Of a DNA stretch of 64,000 nucleotides, positions 63,476 through 64,000 are shown piece by piece (within the stretch, counting starts at the first letter, position 1; every line of letters starts with the position of its first letter). Under the pieces are notes generated by a model, which ran no database searches, had not been told where the DNA came from, and was given only the letters and a program-made list of their open reading frames with translations. The position numbers and the translations under genes are program-made. Source of the DNA: Pseudomonas graminis (GTDB lineage: Bacteria > Pseudomonadota > Gammaproteobacteria > Pseudomonadales > Pseudomonadaceae); NCBI RefSeq assembly GCF_013201545.1, contig NZ_CP053746.1, positions 2,941,001 through 3,005,000 on the forward strand, given 5' to 3'.

Positions 63476-63925
63476 ATGAAAGCACCCTGGAATCTCATTC
63501 GTTATCTGCCCATGGCCAAGCGCTTGATGGCGGCAGGTCGTTTGCCCGCATTGCTGTTTGCCGTGGCAGGCAAAACGGCCAGTGAAGGCGGTCGACTGGG
63601 GAAGATAAAAGACGATCTGAAACTGCTTCAAGCGTTGTGCCTGGCTTACTGGCGCGGGGAATATCGCGCCATCAGCGGTAAGGCGATTCTCTCGATCGTG
63701 GCCGGCCTGATGTATTTCATCAGCCCTCTGGATGCAATTCCTGACTGGATTCCGGGTCTGGGGATGCTGGACGACATCGCCGTGCTGGCGTGGGTGATGA
63801 AGCACCTCGAAGCCGAACTCAGCGCGTTTCGTGCCTGGCGCGCGTTGCAGAACCCGGAAAAGCTCGCGGTGGTTGAGCGTTTGCCGGCAACGCCTGTCTT
63901 GCTGGAGCATGAGAAGAAGATTTGA
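63476..63925 (+). CDS. DUF1232 (YkvA-like) membrane protein
   Basis: A 149-residue protein. The DUF1232 core is at about 65-110 (GKAILSIVAGLMYFISPLDAIPDWIPGLGMLDDIAVL), carrying the conserved SPLDAIPD and G.LDD motifs and one membrane-associated helix. Function unknown. Start at ATG 63476 after GGAG; a GTG two codons upstream is less likely. The remaining 75 bp to the window end hold no gene. Confidence 0.9.
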   Translation: MKAPWNLIRYLPMAKRLMAAGRLPALLFAVAGKTASEGGRLGKIKDDLKLLQALCLAYWRGEYRAISGKAILSIVAGLMYFISPLDAIPDWIPGLGMLDDIAVLAWVMKHLEAELSAFRAWRALQNPEKLAVVERLPATPVLLEHEKKI

Positions 63926-64000
63926 AGACGGCCTTGCGTCGCTGATCAGTGGCGGCGGCAGCACTCATTGATTCCGCACACGCCAGTCGTCGCTGACCGC

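Overview
The window is a 64-kb piece of a Pseudomonas chromosome, probably of the fluorescens/syringae side of the genus. This is inferred from gene content and order, the three families of REP palindromes between genes, and high-GC codon use. In particular, the run nadA - M48 protease - TusA-like protein - AI-2E permease - bcp - gcvR - dapA - bamC - MBL hydrolase - purC is the order known from P. aeruginosa. No phage, insertion sequence, plasmid or CRISPR locus is visible. Most of the window is core housekeeping DNA with small accessory patches.

Layout. 1-2.3 kb: a cut-off TetR regulator and an ABC exporter. 2.5-12 kb: the conserved block above, ending in tRNA-Ser(CGA). 12-19.2 kb: malic enzyme, a GMC oxidoreductase, a toxin-antitoxin remnant, and a lipid A phosphoethanolamine transferase overlapping a methyltransferase. 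19.3-30.8 kb: ribonuclease D, YcgL, a 2-hydroxyacid dehydrogenase, nitroreductase, several small conserved proteins, oligopeptidase B and a glutamine amidotransferase. 31-33.5 kb: the 5-oxoprolinase operon pxpABC. 33.6-35.7 kb: a MoxR ATPase/VWA pair. 35.9-36.6 kb: a DUF4160/DUF2442 pair. 37-42.5 kb: an AsmA-like protein, cysK, lpxO, and a secreted VOC protein paired with a porin. 43-53.8 kb: transporters, a very large symporter-like hybrid histidine kinase, a transporter-acyltransferase fusion and rdgC, with a four-unit 213-bp REP array. 54 kb: tRNA-Val(TAC) and tRNA-Asp(GTC). 54.7-62.1 kb: nitrate assimilation. 62.3-64 kb: an FKBP isomerase and a DUF1232 protein.

The most informative region is nitrate assimilation. 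nirBD (minus strand) and a fused nitrate reductase-flavoreductase gene (plus strand) diverge. Each has a sigma-54 -24/-12 promoter, and each transcript starts with a leader holding two hexaloop hairpins (A at loop position 1, G at 4). The second hairpin overlaps the 5' arm of an intrinsic terminator. That is the architecture expected for antitermination by an ANTAR-domain protein such as NasT. nasS and nasT are not in the window. The sequence therefore suggests two layers of control: nitrogen limitation through sigma-54/NtrC at initiation, and nitrate/nitrite through NasS-NasT at the leader terminators.

Other points: an inverted pair of exact DnaA-box 9-mers upstream of the last gene, two AAGC-based heptanucleotide arrays, and a 5'-truncated HigB-like toxin. 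Gene starts were moved inward from the longest reading frame where a ribosome-binding site or family length called for it. Function names come from recognising protein families by eye; no database search was run.
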